Counted from the first letter of the stretch, positions 51,619 through 60,922 are shown. The stretch is 64,000 nt of DNA from Clostridiales bacterium Firm_11 (GCA_001604105.1 LVAQ01000027.1:48149-112148), one strand, 5' to 3'. Translations and numbers: made by a program. Notes: generated by a model not told the origin, from the sequence alone.

Positions 51619-51647
51619 TTGTGCGCGCTTGTGTTGCTTGGTATAAT
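51619..51647 (+). promoter_or_regulatory. Promoter of birA
   Basis: TTGTGC (51619-51624) and TATAAT (51642-51647) are 17 bases apart, 108 bases before the birA start. Confidence 0.6.
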
Positions 51648-51755
51648 ACAATCACGGGCCTCGGCAGTTGTAGTTTGCGCTTTGGCGCCATACGGCCGCA
51701 CGGAGATTGCATCACCGGAGAGAACATCTGGCGCCGAACATGCGCAGGAGGCGAA

Positions 51756-52703
51756 ATGAAACTCAAGGACAGTATCCTTCAGGCATTGGAAGAAAACCGC
51801 GAAAGCGCCATTTCCGGGCAGGCGCTGGCATCGCGTTTCGGCGTATCACGCAATGCTGTTTGGAAAGCAGTCAACGCGCTGCGGGAAGAGGGTATCGCCA
51901 TTGAATCCACGCAAAACCGCGGCCATAAGCTTTCCCCTGCCTATGACCGGGTTACGGCCAGCGGCCTGCATGCGCTGATGGGCGCGCAGGGCGTTACGGT
52001 GCATTGCCTTGCGCTAGTGGATTCCACCAACAACCAGGCAAAACGCCTGATGGTTGCGGGCGAGGCTGCACCTTTTCTGGTGGTCGCAGAGCAGCAGACG
52101 GCTGGCAGAGGGCGCCAAGGCCGAACGTTTTATTCGCCGCCGCAGGCAGGGCTGTATATGACGCTGGCATTGGGCATAGGGCAACTTGCCGAAGATGCCT
52201 TGGGTGTGACGGCTTTTGCCGCGGTAGCTGTGGCGGAGGCAGTGTACGCGGTTTGCGGGGTCAAAACAAGCATCAAATGGGTTAATGACCTGTTCTATCA
52301 AGGCAAAAAGGTATGCGGCATCCTCACCGAAGCAACCACCGATCTTGAGACCGGAACCATGGAAAGTTTGCTGATCGGTATCGGGCTTAACCTGCGGGAA
52401 AGCGATGTGCCGCAAGAATTGCGCGATGTCGTAGGTCATCTTGGGTGCGCAGGAGCTGTGAAGAACCGACTTGCGGCGGAGATCACCGCCCGCTTGCTGG
52501 CATACCAACCGCTGAGCACGGCGCATCTGGCCGCCTATCGCGCCCATTCGCTCACGCTGGGGCAGCGTGTGGTTTGTCAGTCGGGCGGCGTATCCATCGA
52601 GGGTCTTGCGGAAGATATCGACACAAAGGGCGCGCTGCTGGTACGGGATGCAACGGGTTTGCTGCATACCGTACGAAGCGGGGAAGTGCGTCCTGCGCCA
52701 TAA
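51756..52703 (+). CDS. birA: Bifunctional biotin ligase / biotin operon repressor
   Basis: The 315-residue protein has an N-terminal winged helix (SGQALASRFGVSRNAVWKAVNALREEG, about 20-46), the ligase domain with biotinyl-AMP loop AEQQTAGRGRQGRTFYSP (about 109-126), KWVNDLFYQGKKVCGILTE, and a C-terminal SH3-like cap. It biotinylates carboxylases and, with the DNA-binding domain, can repress biotin genes, none of which is here. AGGAGG precedes ATG at 51756; the frame opens earlier without a ribosome site. Confidence 0.94.
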   Translation: MKLKDSILQALEENRESAISGQALASRFGVSRNAVWKAVNALREEGIAIESTQNRGHKLSPAYDRVTASGLHALMGAQGVTVHCLALVDSTNNQAKRLMVAGEAAPFLVVAEQQTAGRGRQGRTFYSPPQAGLYMTLALGIGQLAEDALGVTAFAAVAVAEAVYAVCGVKTSIKWVNDLFYQGKKVCGILTEATTDLETGTMESLLIGIGLNLRESDVPQELRDVVGHLGCAGAVKNRLAAEITARLLAYQPLSTAHLAAYRAHSLTLGQRVVCQSGGVSIEGLAEDIDTKGALLVRDATGLLHTVRSGEVRPAP

Positions 52704-52919
52704 AGGATGAACGCTGGCAGTTGCCAGTTGCGTGAATCGTCAAAAACATCATTGCATCAAGCCGTATGCGCAAACCGCTGCGAAGCATAGTCATCAGCCT
52801 TGTGCGGAGCGCGCGGAAGCGCTGGCCAGTTCGCGTCGCCGGAAAGATGCGGCAAGGCCGTGAAAATGCGTTCTCGCCTACGCTGCGCTTGGGTGTGTAA
52901 ACTTTTTTGTGTGCGGGAC

Positions 52920-52948
52920 TTGACAAGTCAATTGAATATAAGTATATT
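52920..52948 (+). promoter_or_regulatory. Consensus promoter with ArsR-type operator
   Basis: TTGACA (52920-52925) and TATATT (52943-52948) are 17 bases apart. The palindrome AATATA-AG-TATATT (52935-52948) covers the -10 box, and TTGAC-AA-GTCAA (52920-52931) covers the -35, fitting control by the ArsR protein encoded next. Confidence 0.7.
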
Positions 52949-53009
52949 ATAAAACGCTAATATGTATAGCGCAAGCACAACCTTTGGCGCAGCCGATAGG
53001 AGGGAAAGC

Positions 53010-53315
53010 ATGCACACCGAAATCAAGCGGATTGCCGATACGCTCAAGCTGCTGGCAAACGAAACCCGCCTGCAGATCCTCTGCCTGCTCATCGAGCAGC
53101 CTTACCATGTCGGCGCGCTTTGCAAGGCGCTTAGCGGGGTATCCCAATCCGCGCTGTCGCAAAACCTGGCATTGCTCAAAGCGTGCGGGATGGTCGTGGA
53201 TCGCCGTGCAGGCCAAACGGTTACCTATGCCATCGCGGATGCGCGGGTTGAGCAGGTGATTGCGATGCTCAAACACATCTACTGCGATGCGCCGGCAAAC
53301 CTCTCTGCACAGTAG
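53010..53315 (+). CDS. ArsR-family transcriptional regulator
   Basis: The 101-residue winged-helix protein has the typical ADTLKLLANETRLQILCLLIEQPYHVGALCKAL core and recognition helix SQSALSQNLALLKACGMV. A single ELCVCDL-like metal box is missing. Cysteines in ILCLL, ALCKAL, LKACGMV and near the C-terminus (YCDA) are available, so metal, thiol or redox sensing is possible. GGAGGG precedes ATG at 53010. It probably controls itself and the ferredoxin gene 47 bases downstream. Confidence 0.9.
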   Translation: MHTEIKRIADTLKLLANETRLQILCLLIEQPYHVGALCKALSGVSQSALSQNLALLKACGMVVDRRAGQTVTYAIADARVEQVIAMLKHIYCDAPANLSAQ

Positions 53316-53362
53316 CGCAGAGAAACCAAGTCTTACGAACCGAATATCGGGAGGAAAGAAAC

Positions 53363-53566
53363 ATGAAACTGATTGTAGATGCCAACCGCTGCCCCCAAAA
53401 CCACCGTTGCCCCGCCATTTACGTTTGTCCCAAGAAAGCGATTACACAGCGCAATGTGTTTTCTTTACCAGTGATCGATGATGATCAATGCATCGTCTGC
53501 GGAAAGTGCACACGCTATTGTCCCATGGGCGCCATCCGTACTGTAGAGGCCGATGTGGCTCGGTAA
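53363..53566 (+). CDS. Small ferredoxin-like protein with one atypical cluster motif
   Basis: The 67-residue protein has a normal second motif, C43-x2-C46-x2-C49-x3-C53-P, and an altered first one with only three cysteines spaced C10-x5-C16-x5-C22-P. One [4Fe-4S] cluster can be built from C43, C46, C49 and C22. The second would have C10, C16 and C53, with a fourth ligand missing. Proteins with CPQNHxCPAIxVCP are found next to ArsR-type regulators in anaerobes; their partner is unknown to me. GGAGG precedes the start. Confidence 0.85.
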   Translation: MKLIVDANRCPQNHRCPAIYVCPKKAITQRNVFSLPVIDDDQCIVCGKCTRYCPMGAIRTVEADVAR

Positions 53567-53624
53567 TCCAGATGGGCTGCGATGAAGCGCGTACGGCATC
53601 AATCATAACGCGTGCGAAGCTTCG

Positions 53625-55412
53625 CTAGAGCATGAGTCCCAGCCGCCGTAGCCTTGCGCGGATTGCAAAGGGCGAACGCTCATGCTCCTGACACATTTCA
53701 GCGATGGTGGCGTCTCTTTCAAACGCGTCCCGTAGCCGCTCATCTTCGCTGGCACTCCATGGGTGACCCGTATGATCGGCATCGCGGCCGCGCACAGGCA
53801 TTATATCCGCGGCAAAATCATCGTCCTCCGCTAAGGTGTGCGGCGCATAAGGAACACCGTCATACTGGCAGAGCACCGCCAGGAACGCATCACCGTATCG
53901 ATTCCGCTTTTGATCCGCAACGCCTGATACGCCCAAGAAATCCCCCCACGTGTGGGGTTTTTTTATGGACATATCCCGCAATGTTGCATCGCTGAAAATC
54001 ACATAGGCGGGGATGTGTCTCTCGGCGGCCAGCTTGGCGCGCAGCTCCTTGAGCTGGGCGTAGAGGGCGGATTCCTCCTGCACAATCTCTTTTGCGCGGG
54101 TTGCTGGAGCGGTGCGCCTGCCCCCGCGAGGCTGACCGATTGCAGGCGCTGCGTATGGCGATGCGGCGTGCCCGCCTGAACGAACCTCAAACGGTTCGCC
54201 CAGGCATACGGAGCAGTTGCCGCAATCCGCATCCGCACGCTCGCCGAAGTAATTCAGGATAAACTGCCGAAGGCAACGCTGGCTGGCGCAGTAGAAGGTC
54301 ATCTGCCGCAGCCGATCCATGTCCCGCTGGTAGAGTGCCGCCTGTTCAGCGGCGGTCAGCTCCGGGTTAGGCTCGCTGTGCTCAATCATCCAACGGCAAG
54401 TGATGACATCCTGCCCGTTATAGAGCAGCACGCATTCGGCGGGGCTGCCGTCCCGCCCCGCGCGGCCTGCTTCCTGATAGTAGTTCTCCAGACTCTTGGG
54501 CATGTTATAATGTACCACAAAAGCAACGTTGGACTTATCAATGCCCATGCCAAACGCATTGGTGGCAATAATTACGCTCCGCCGATCGTACTGGAAGTCA
54601 TCCTGATTGCGCATACGCTCTGCATCGCTCAGCCCCGCGTGATAGCGTGTGGCCGAGATGCCCGCGGCCGTCAGGCGCTGGCAAACATCTTCCACGGTTT
54701 TACGGGTGTTGCAGTATATGATGCCGCTTCCCCCGCGATGGCGTTCCAGTACGGCCATCAGCGCCGCAAACCGATCGCTGGGCTTCTGGCAGGACAGGCG
54801 CAGGTTGGGGCGGTCAAACCCTGTTACGCGCATAACCGGGTTTTGCAGCCGCAATAGTTTTGCCATGTCCGCCTTGACCTGCGGGGTGGCGGTGGCGGTA
54901 TACGCGCCGACGGGCGGTCGCTTCGGCAAACTTTCAATAAAATCCGCGATTTTGCAGTAGCTGGGTCGAAAATCCTGACCCCACTGGGATACGCAATGCG
55001 CCTCATCCACAGCCACAAGGCTGATAGCCGCAGACTTGGCAAACGTGAGAAAATCCGCCACATCCAGCCTTTCCGGCGCGATGTAAATGATACGGTATGC
55101 CCCCTGCGTTGCCCTTCGCAGCGCCTCACGCTGCTGCCCCGCGGTAAGCGAGCTGTTGATATAGGCCGCCGCTACGCCCGCCGCTTTCAAAGCGGCAACC
55201 TGATCCTTCATGAGGGATATCAGCGGGCTGATGACCAGCGCAATGCCCTCCAACATCAGCGCGGGAACCTGATAGCACAGGGATTTGCCGGCACCCGTGG
55301 GCATCACGCCAAGCGCGTCCTGCCCGCGAAGCAGCGCGTCGATGAGCGCTTCCTGCCCATCACGAAAGGTTTCGTAGCCAAAATAGGTTTTCAGGACGTC
55401 GTGCGTGGTCAT
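53625..55412 (-). CDS. recQ: ATP-dependent DNA helicase RecQ
   Basis: The 595-residue helicase has motif 0 (YFGYETFRDGQEALI), Walker A MPTGAGKSLCYQVPAL, DEAH box VDEAHCVSQWG and TATAT. Motif VI is YYQEAGRAGRDG. A zinc-binding region follows (C...RQFILNYFGERADADCGNCSVC), then a partial HRDC domain (IPAYVIFSDATLRDM) and a C-terminal extension with an HPWSASEDERLRDAF Myb-like unit. It unwinds DNA in recombination and repair. Neither ATG 55412 nor GTG 55433 has a clear ribosome site; 55412 fits family N-termini better. Confidence 0.95.
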   Translation of the reverse strand: MTTHDVLKTYFGYETFRDGQEALIDALLRGQDALGVMPTGAGKSLCYQVPALMLEGIALVISPLISLMKDQVAALKAAGVAAAYINSSLTAGQQREALRRATQGAYRIIYIAPERLDVADFLTFAKSAAISLVAVDEAHCVSQWGQDFRPSYCKIADFIESLPKRPPVGAYTATATPQVKADMAKLLRLQNPVMRVTGFDRPNLRLSCQKPSDRFAALMAVLERHRGGSGIIYCNTRKTVEDVCQRLTAAGISATRYHAGLSDAERMRNQDDFQYDRRSVIIATNAFGMGIDKSNVAFVVHYNMPKSLENYYQEAGRAGRDGSPAECVLLYNGQDVITCRWMIEHSEPNPELTAAEQAALYQRDMDRLRQMTFYCASQRCLRQFILNYFGERADADCGNCSVCLGEPFEVRSGGHAASPYAAPAIGQPRGGRRTAPATRAKEIVQEESALYAQLKELRAKLAAERHIPAYVIFSDATLRDMSIKKPHTWGDFLGVSGVADQKRNRYGDAFLAVLCQYDGVPYAPHTLAEDDDFAADIMPVRGRDADHTGHPWSASEDERLRDAFERDATIAEMCQEHERSPFAIRARLRRLGLML

Positions 55413-55656
55413 GCAATCAGGTCGCGCGCTCACGGCAGAACGGCATACGCCGATGGCCGCGGTGCGCGATGGACTCCCTTCCGCCTGCGTTCATGGCTTC
55501 GCTGCGCTACTTTATCGCGTCTGTCGCAGCCGATTCTTACAGGGCTGATTTTTCTACATGTGCCTGTCATGAGGCGTTTGGCGATCCTCGATGCCAGGCG
55601 CTGACATTGTTTGCGGTTGAGCAGTCAACTGGCTATACGGAAATCCCCGTAGGTTA

Positions 55657-56517
55657 TTACGGTGCGCCCTGCTTCAGCAACGCTTTGACGCGCAGGGCAG
55701 CCGCTTTAACGGCGTTCTTGCGCTCACCCGCCGCGATGCGCGCTTCCATGGCTTCCCGTAAGGTTTTCCCGCTGACCAACGCATCAAAAAGCTGCGCCTC
55801 CAGCGATAGCGCGCAAGGCGCTTCCGGTTCGGGCGGTACCTCGTTCCATTGGAAAATGACGCAATACTCGCCTTTTTCTGCTTTCGGGTTTTCCCGCATG
55901 GCGGCGAGCACATCCCCGACCGCGCCGCGCAGGGTAAGCTCAAATTTTTTTGTTAAATCACAACTGGCGCTGATCTGCGTTTGCGGCAGCACCGCCTGCA
56001 CGCACGTGAGCAAATCCATGATGCGATGGGGCGATTCATAGGCGACGGCCAGCCGGGATTCACGTGCCATGCGCAACAGCTTTGCGGTGAGCTCCCCCTT
56101 CTGGCGGGGTAAGAAGCCGTAAAAGGTGTAATCCGTAATGGGCATGCCGCTTACGCTTAGCGCTGCCGCTACGGCAGTCGGCCCCGGAATGGCTATTACA
56201 GCGATCCCGTTTTGGATGGCCTCAGCGGTGAGGATGCTTCCGGGGTCACTGATGCAGGGGGTGCCCGCATCGGTTGTGAGGGCCACATCGATATTTTCCG
56301 CCAGCATGCGTGTGACGATTTGCGCAGCTTTGGCGCGTTCGTTATGCTCGTGGCAGCTGGTAAGCGGGGTATGGATATCGAAAGCCGCCAGCAGTTTATG
56401 GGTAACGCGTGTATCCTCCGCTGCGATTAAGGAAACCTGTCGTAGGGTTTCCACAGCACGGGGCGTCATGTCCCCAAGATTGCCGATGGGCGTGGCGACC
56501 ACATAAAGCGTAGGCAT
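55657..56517 (-). CDS. rsmI: 16S rRNA (cytidine(1402)-2'-O)-methyltransferase
   Basis: The 286-residue tetrapyrrole-methylase-fold protein begins TLYVVATPIGNLGDMTPRAV and continues with AEDTRVTHKLL, TDAGTPCISDPG, IPGPTAVAAALSVSGM and YGFLPRQKGE, the full RsmI pattern. It uses SAM to methylate the ribose of C1402, the same nucleotide whose base is methylated by RsmH (42474-43469). The two are unlinked here. A C-terminal helical part after residue 235 completes the protein. Confidence 0.95.
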   Translation of the reverse strand: MPTLYVVATPIGNLGDMTPRAVETLRQVSLIAAEDTRVTHKLLAAFDIHTPLTSCHEHNERAKAAQIVTRMLAENIDVALTTDAGTPCISDPGSILTAEAIQNGIAVIAIPGPTAVAAALSVSGMPITDYTFYGFLPRQKGELTAKLLRMARESRLAVAYESPHRIMDLLTCVQAVLPQTQISASCDLTKKFELTLRGAVGDVLAAMRENPKAEKGEYCVIFQWNEVPPEPEAPCALSLEAQLFDALVSGKTLREAMEARIAAGERKNAVKAAALRVKALLKQGAP

Positions 56518-56661
56518 TTGGGCACTCCCTTATCGTTCGTGTTGCAGCCATGAGCCGCGTTGGGTAATGGCATCCCGTACAAAGCAACCATGGCTAGCAT
56601 ATGCGTTTTTCAAGGCGGTGTCAAGGTTTGATAGACCCCAAGAAATACGGTGCCGGCACAG

Positions 56662-56696
56662 AAAAACCGGAGGGAAGGAAACCCTTCGCCTCCGGT
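56662..56696 (-). terminator. Terminator of the ligase-ACP-oxoamine synthase operon
   Basis: On the minus strand ACCGGAGG...CCTCCGGT forms the stem and TTTTTCTG follows, 48 bases after the large gene's stop. Confidence 0.8.
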
Positions 56697-56743
56697 ATAT
56701 GATGCGCGGTCACGGGTTGCCGTGTTGCAACCTCGGTTGTTCG

Positions 56744-59700
56744 TTATGCATGCGCGGGGGAGGGGAGCACAATGCCCAGCTCATCCGCAAGGGCAGTCAA
56801 GGTGTCCAGCGCCTGCACGATTTGCTCGGGCTTATGCTCGCTGATTACGCAGAAGCGAAGGCGCGCCTTGTTCTTGGGCACAGCGGGGTAGACCGCGGGC
56901 GGTACGAACACCCCGCGTTCACGCATTTTGTTGGAGAGCAGGAACGCATCTTCGTCACGCCCTACAAGCACGGGGATGATCGCCGTTTGCCCCGCAAGGC
57001 ACAGATCCAGCTTGCGCGCCTTTGCTTCGGAAACAAAACACGCGATATTGCGCCGCATATCCGCCATGATCTGCGGATTGCTGCGTAGCTGGCGTACGCT
57101 CTCCAGCGTGGCGGCGGCCAAAGGCGGCGAGATGCCCACGCTGAACACAAAGCCCGGGAGATTGTAGCGCAGGTATTCGATCAGGTTGCGCGAACCGGCC
57201 AGATAGCCGCCGCAGGTACCCAATCCCTTGGAAAGTGTGCCCATTTTGATATCCACATCATCCGGCGCAAGGCCGAAATACTCATCCACGCCGCCGCCGG
57301 TTTCACCGATTACGCAGGCGCTGTGCGCCTCATCCACCAGCAGGAAGCACCCGTATTTTTTCTTGAGCGCAACAAACGCGGGTACATCGGCGATGTCTCC
57401 ATCCATGCTGTAGGCGCCTTCAATGATGATGAGCACCTTGGCATAGCGGTTGCGCTGGGAGCGCAGGATGCTCTCCAGTGCCTCTGGATCGTTATGGGGG
57501 AACGGTTTGCTGGTGGCGCGGCTGAGACGGCAGCCCTGCTCGATGGAGTTATGCGCCAGCGCGTCATACACAATCAAATCGTTCTGGCCGCAGAAGTTGC
57601 CAACCAGCGTAACATTGGTGGAATGGCCGCCGACCAGCACCAGGCAGTCTTCGGCATGCTTCCAATCGGCCAGTTCACGCTCCAGCTCCTGATACAGCTT
57701 CTTTTCTCCTGCCAGCAGACGGCTGCCGCTGGCGCTGGTGCCGTATTGATCAATGGCGGCTTTGGCGGCGGCCTGCACTTCCGGGCGGCCGCTCATGCCC
57801 ACATAATTGTAGCTGCCAAAGTTGAGCACTTCATGCCCTGCCATCAAGCTGGTATCCCGCAAGGGGGATTCGTGGCATACGAAGTAAGGATTATCATCGC
57901 CGCTTTCCATAAGGGCCTGAATGCGCTTTTGGAAGGCAATGAACTCCGGCGCTTCCTCAAAGGCGCTCACAGGAACGATTTCTTCATCCGGCTGGGATTG
58001 GCTCTCATACGTACCCACGCCGTTGAGTTTGCCATAGATAAGCGCGCTCATATCTTCGACGGTTGTGCAGCGGCCGTACTCTTCCACTGGGATGATGACA
58101 TTGAACTGCTCTTCTGCCTTCAAAGATGCGGCCAGCACTTGCAAACTGTCGCCATGGAGATCATCAATGAAATGGGCATTATCTGCAAAGTCGCCAACTT
58201 CCAGGGAGAGCGCCTCCGCATAGAGGGCGCGTACCTTTTGCGTGATTTCGGCCAGTTGCAGATCGGTCGGCTGCACCTCACGCGCCACCACTTCGGGCGT
58301 AGGGGCTTCCACAGGCGCGGCTTTCTGCGCGGAGAGCCGCAGGTCGCGGTACGCCAGCTTGTTTTCTTCGATCATGGCCTTCAGGGCAAGGCGTTTGACT
58401 TTGATGCCGTTGACCAGCGGGAGTTTCTCTGCGGTCACAATCACACGGCTAACGCGTTTGAGGGTGGGCTGTTTAGCGTTGATAGCCAGCACCTGCCGCA
58501 TCAGGCCTTCCAGATAGGCATCATCCTTATAATGCTCCCCAACGTTGAGCACCAGCACGATATCTTCATACTTCTGGTTCTTGCCGGGTTTACGAACGCC
58601 CAGCATGGCGAACTGCTCCGCGCCCTGGATGGTGCTGAACGCGTCCTCCAGCTCATCGGGATAGACGTTTTCGCCGGATTCGTTGATGATTACATCTTTG
58701 CAGCGACCCTCCACAAACATACGGTCGCCCTTCTCCAGGCGTACGACGTCACCGGTGGGGTACCAGCCGCCCTCCAGCGTAGCGGGCGGGAGCAGTTTCC
58801 CATCCACCATGCGCCCGGTGTGAATTGAGTTGCCGCGGATGAGCATTTCTCCGCGCCGCCCCTTCTTTTCGCCCGGGGTTACGCGATACTCCACATTGTT
58901 GAGCGGCTTTCCCACCGAGCCGCTTACGCGCTTGCGCAGGCTCAGGCTGGTTTCCACGCTGGTGACGGCGGTTTCGGTCATGCCAAAGCCGCATACGGTG
59001 TAATACCCCAATGCGTTGAGCGTGCGCAGATGTTCGCTGGGGGTATGGCTGCCGCCCAGAATAATCACTTTGATATTGGTGCCCAGCAGTTTGCGGTCGA
59101 TGCTCGCGAAAAGCACCTTCTCGGCAAAATTGAGACCAAAACCCGGCGCGATGGTCTGTATGCCCAGGCTTAAGCCCTTGAGCGCATTAAACATGACCCG
59201 TTTGAGCACGCTCTGTTTGGCGAGGTTTCGATTAAGCCCCGCGCAGAAGTTGTTTGCCAGCAGCGGAACGGCCATCAGCAGATCCGGCTGGAAGCGTTGC
59301 GCGGTTTCCAGAATTACCTGCGGCGTGCGGTTTTCCATGAAAATGTTCGCATAACCCAGAAAATTGACCCACATGATGTTGGCCATGAAGCCGAAAACAT
59401 GGTGGAAGGGCAGGAAAGCCAACGCGCGGCGGTGTTCCGCGGCAATCATTCGCTTCTGTGCCCGGTGCAGCAGCTCGCTGGAAAGCACCTGTTCCACCAC
59501 GGCATGCCCATGGTACACAAAGATGCGGCTGGTGCCTGTGGTGCCGCTGGTACAAAGCCCAACCTGATCCCCAAACACGGGTACGAAGTCCGCAGGCGCT
59601 TCCGGCGCGTCAATGAGGGTCTTGAGGTCGATCGCCGTTACACCCTGTGGCAATACGCGCGTTTTGGAAGCGATGATTGCCTTGGCGGCGGATTGCCCCA

Positions 59701-60040
59701 GCAGGTATTCGACCATCTCATCGCTTAACGATGCATCCACCAACAGGGCATTGAAACCCGCCTGAATCACACCCCAGAAAGCGGGGAACCATTCTTTGCA
59801 GGTGTCGATGGATACGGCGATGAATTCACCCGCCCCCGCGCCCACCTGATTGCGGATGGCTGCGGCATAGTTTCTGGTCAGGCGCGCATAATCGTTGAAC
59901 GTGTAGGATTTTTCTTCGCCGTTTTCAAGCCAGACCGCCGCTTCGACATCGCCATAGTTACAAATGATTTCAAATAAATTCTGGAGCCGCATGTCGGCAC
60001 GCAGCGCATTGCTGATGGCGCCGATGTCAAACTGTTTCAT
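56744..60040 (-). CDS. Trifunctional acyl-AMP ligase / acyl carrier protein / alpha-oxoamine synthase
   Basis: This 1098-residue fusion has three parts. The adenylating domain (1-565) has P-loop TSGTTGTS (164-171), GFGMTET (351-357), GWYPTGD (425-431) and the A10-type lysine region PLVNGIKVK (541-549). The carrier domain (595-670) has its phosphopantetheine serine in DDLHGDSLQ (Ser 632). The PLP-dependent alpha-oxoamine synthase (about 700-1090) has GTSASGSRLLAG, the ring-stacking His 830, VDEAHS (Asp 903, His 906) and Lys 938 in TLSKGLG. It likely activates a fatty acid, loads it on the ACP and condenses it with an amino acid to an amino-ketone. Serine, alanine and glycine are all possible. 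Its start overlaps the reductase stop (ATGA). Confidence 0.9.
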   Translation of the reverse strand: MKQFDIGAISNALRADMRLQNLFEIICNYGDVEAAVWLENGEEKSYTFNDYARLTRNYAAAIRNQVGAGAGEFIAVSIDTCKEWFPAFWGVIQAGFNALLVDASLSDEMVEYLLGQSAAKAIIASKTRVLPQGVTAIDLKTLIDAPEAPADFVPVFGDQVGLCTSGTTGTSRIFVYHGHAVVEQVLSSELLHRAQKRMIAAEHRRALAFLPFHHVFGFMANIMWVNFLGYANIFMENRTPQVILETAQRFQPDLLMAVPLLANNFCAGLNRNLAKQSVLKRVMFNALKGLSLGIQTIAPGFGLNFAEKVLFASIDRKLLGTNIKVIILGGSHTPSEHLRTLNALGYYTVCGFGMTETAVTSVETSLSLRKRVSGSVGKPLNNVEYRVTPGEKKGRRGEMLIRGNSIHTGRMVDGKLLPPATLEGGWYPTGDVVRLEKGDRMFVEGRCKDVIINESGENVYPDELEDAFSTIQGAEQFAMLGVRKPGKNQKYEDIVLVLNVGEHYKDDAYLEGLMRQVLAINAKQPTLKRVSRVIVTAEKLPLVNGIKVKRLALKAMIEENKLAYRDLRLSAQKAAPVEAPTPEVVAREVQPTDLQLAEITQKVRALYAEALSLEVGDFADNAHFIDDLHGDSLQVLAASLKAEEQFNVIIPVEEYGRCTTVEDMSALIYGKLNGVGTYESQSQPDEEIVPVSAFEEAPEFIAFQKRIQALMESGDDNPYFVCHESPLRDTSLMAGHEVLNFGSYNYVGMSGRPEVQAAAKAAIDQYGTSASGSRLLAGEKKLYQELERELADWKHAEDCLVLVGGHSTNVTLVGNFCGQNDLIVYDALAHNSIEQGCRLSRATSKPFPHNDPEALESILRSQRNRYAKVLIIIEGAYSMDGDIADVPAFVALKKKYGCFLLVDEAHSACVIGETGGGVDEYFGLAPDDVDIKMGTLSKGLGTCGGYLAGSRNLIEYLRYNLPGFVFSVGISPPLAAATLESVRQLRSNPQIMADMRRNIACFVSEAKARKLDLCLAGQTAIIPVLVGRDEDAFLLSNKMRERGVFVPPAVYPAVPKNKARLRFCVISEHKPEQIVQALDTLTALADELGIVLPSPAHA

Positions 60041-60873
60041 GTGTTACCTCCCTTGCCATAATAGTCTGTCAGGATTCGGAAGTTGAGCCGTGCCGGCAGC
60101 AGTTTGTGCAGGAGCACGGCCAGATGCTGATCCGGCTTTGCCACGCGCAGGCGAAACCGCATGCGCTTGCGATTCGCGTTGCGCACCACCTTTTGCCCCA
60201 GCATTTGGGGAGGCAGACCGCCGGTTTCATCGCGATGGATTACGCCAAGCGCGGTCTGGCAACTGGCGGCGTAAGGATTATCCGCATCGGCGCACGCCGC
60301 GTGCAACCGTGTGTGCTGGCTGCCGCCGCGGTGATCCCCTGGCTCTACAAGGCAAACCTGGATGCCAAAGCGCGCGGTTTCCATGGCCAGGCATTCCGCG
60401 TAACCCTCCATGGCATGTTTGCTGGCGGTGTAGGCGCTCTGGTAAGGGATGCCCAGCAGTCCATTGATCGAAGAAAACAGGATCAACTTGCCTTGCCCCT
60501 GCGTGCGCATGATGGGTAACGCGGCGTTCACCATGGAGACCAATCCCAGGAAATTGGTCTGCATCACACGTTCATACTCCTGTACGCCCGTGTGCTCACA
60601 GGGACCCAGCACCAATACGGCCGCGCAGTAGATGAGCGCATCCACCCGCGGACTGATGGCCAGCGCGGCATCCACGAACGCGGCGCGGCTGGCGGGCACC
60701 GTCACATCCAGCGGGAGTGTGTGCAGGCGCCCAGCGGCAGGCGTACTGGGCAAAGGGGCACCAAAGCGACGCGCGCCGGATACCACCAGCCAGCCATCGG
60801 CGGCGAAAGCCTCCGCGGTTGCAAGGCCAAGGCCGCTGGACGCGCCGATGACCCATGCGGTTCCTTTGTTCAC
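60037..60873 (-). CDS. Short-chain dehydrogenase/reductase coupled to the oxoamine synthase
   Basis: The 278-residue SDR has the nucleotide loop VIGASSGLG (8-16), catalytic SSINGLLGIPYQSAYTASK (Ser 134/135, Tyr 148, Lys 152) and VEPGD after the active site. The usual NNAG structural motif is altered to CAA (83-85). It is of the classical type that includes 3-ketodihydrosphingosine reductase. As the first gene of a two-gene operon with the oxoamine synthase it most likely reduces the keto group of the amino-ketone product. The substrate is inferred from context. A promoter with a possible operator lies upstream. Confidence 0.85.
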   Translation of the reverse strand: MNKGTAWVIGASSGLGLATAEAFAADGWLVVSGARRFGAPLPSTPAAGRLHTLPLDVTVPASRAAFVDAALAISPRVDALIYCAAVLVLGPCEHTGVQEYERVMQTNFLGLVSMVNAALPIMRTQGQGKLILFSSINGLLGIPYQSAYTASKHAMEGYAECLAMETARFGIQVCLVEPGDHRGGSQHTRLHAACADADNPYAASCQTALGVIHRDETGGLPPQMLGQKVVRNANRKRMRFRLRVAKPDQHLAVLLHKLLPARLNFRILTDYYGKGGNT

Positions 60874-60922
60874 ATTGTACCTCCGAAATCAGTGCAAATA
60901 TAACTGTGCCATAAACAGTGAA

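Noticed and set aside
57323..58828. 501-codon frame antisense to the large ligase-synthase gene
   Set aside because: It is a shadow of the real gene, without ribosome site or domain signatures.
56744..60040. Interpretation as biotin-pathway BioF
   Set aside because: A single-domain BioF of about 390 residues would be expected beside bioA/bioD; here the synthase is fused to its own ligase and carrier and coupled to an SDR.
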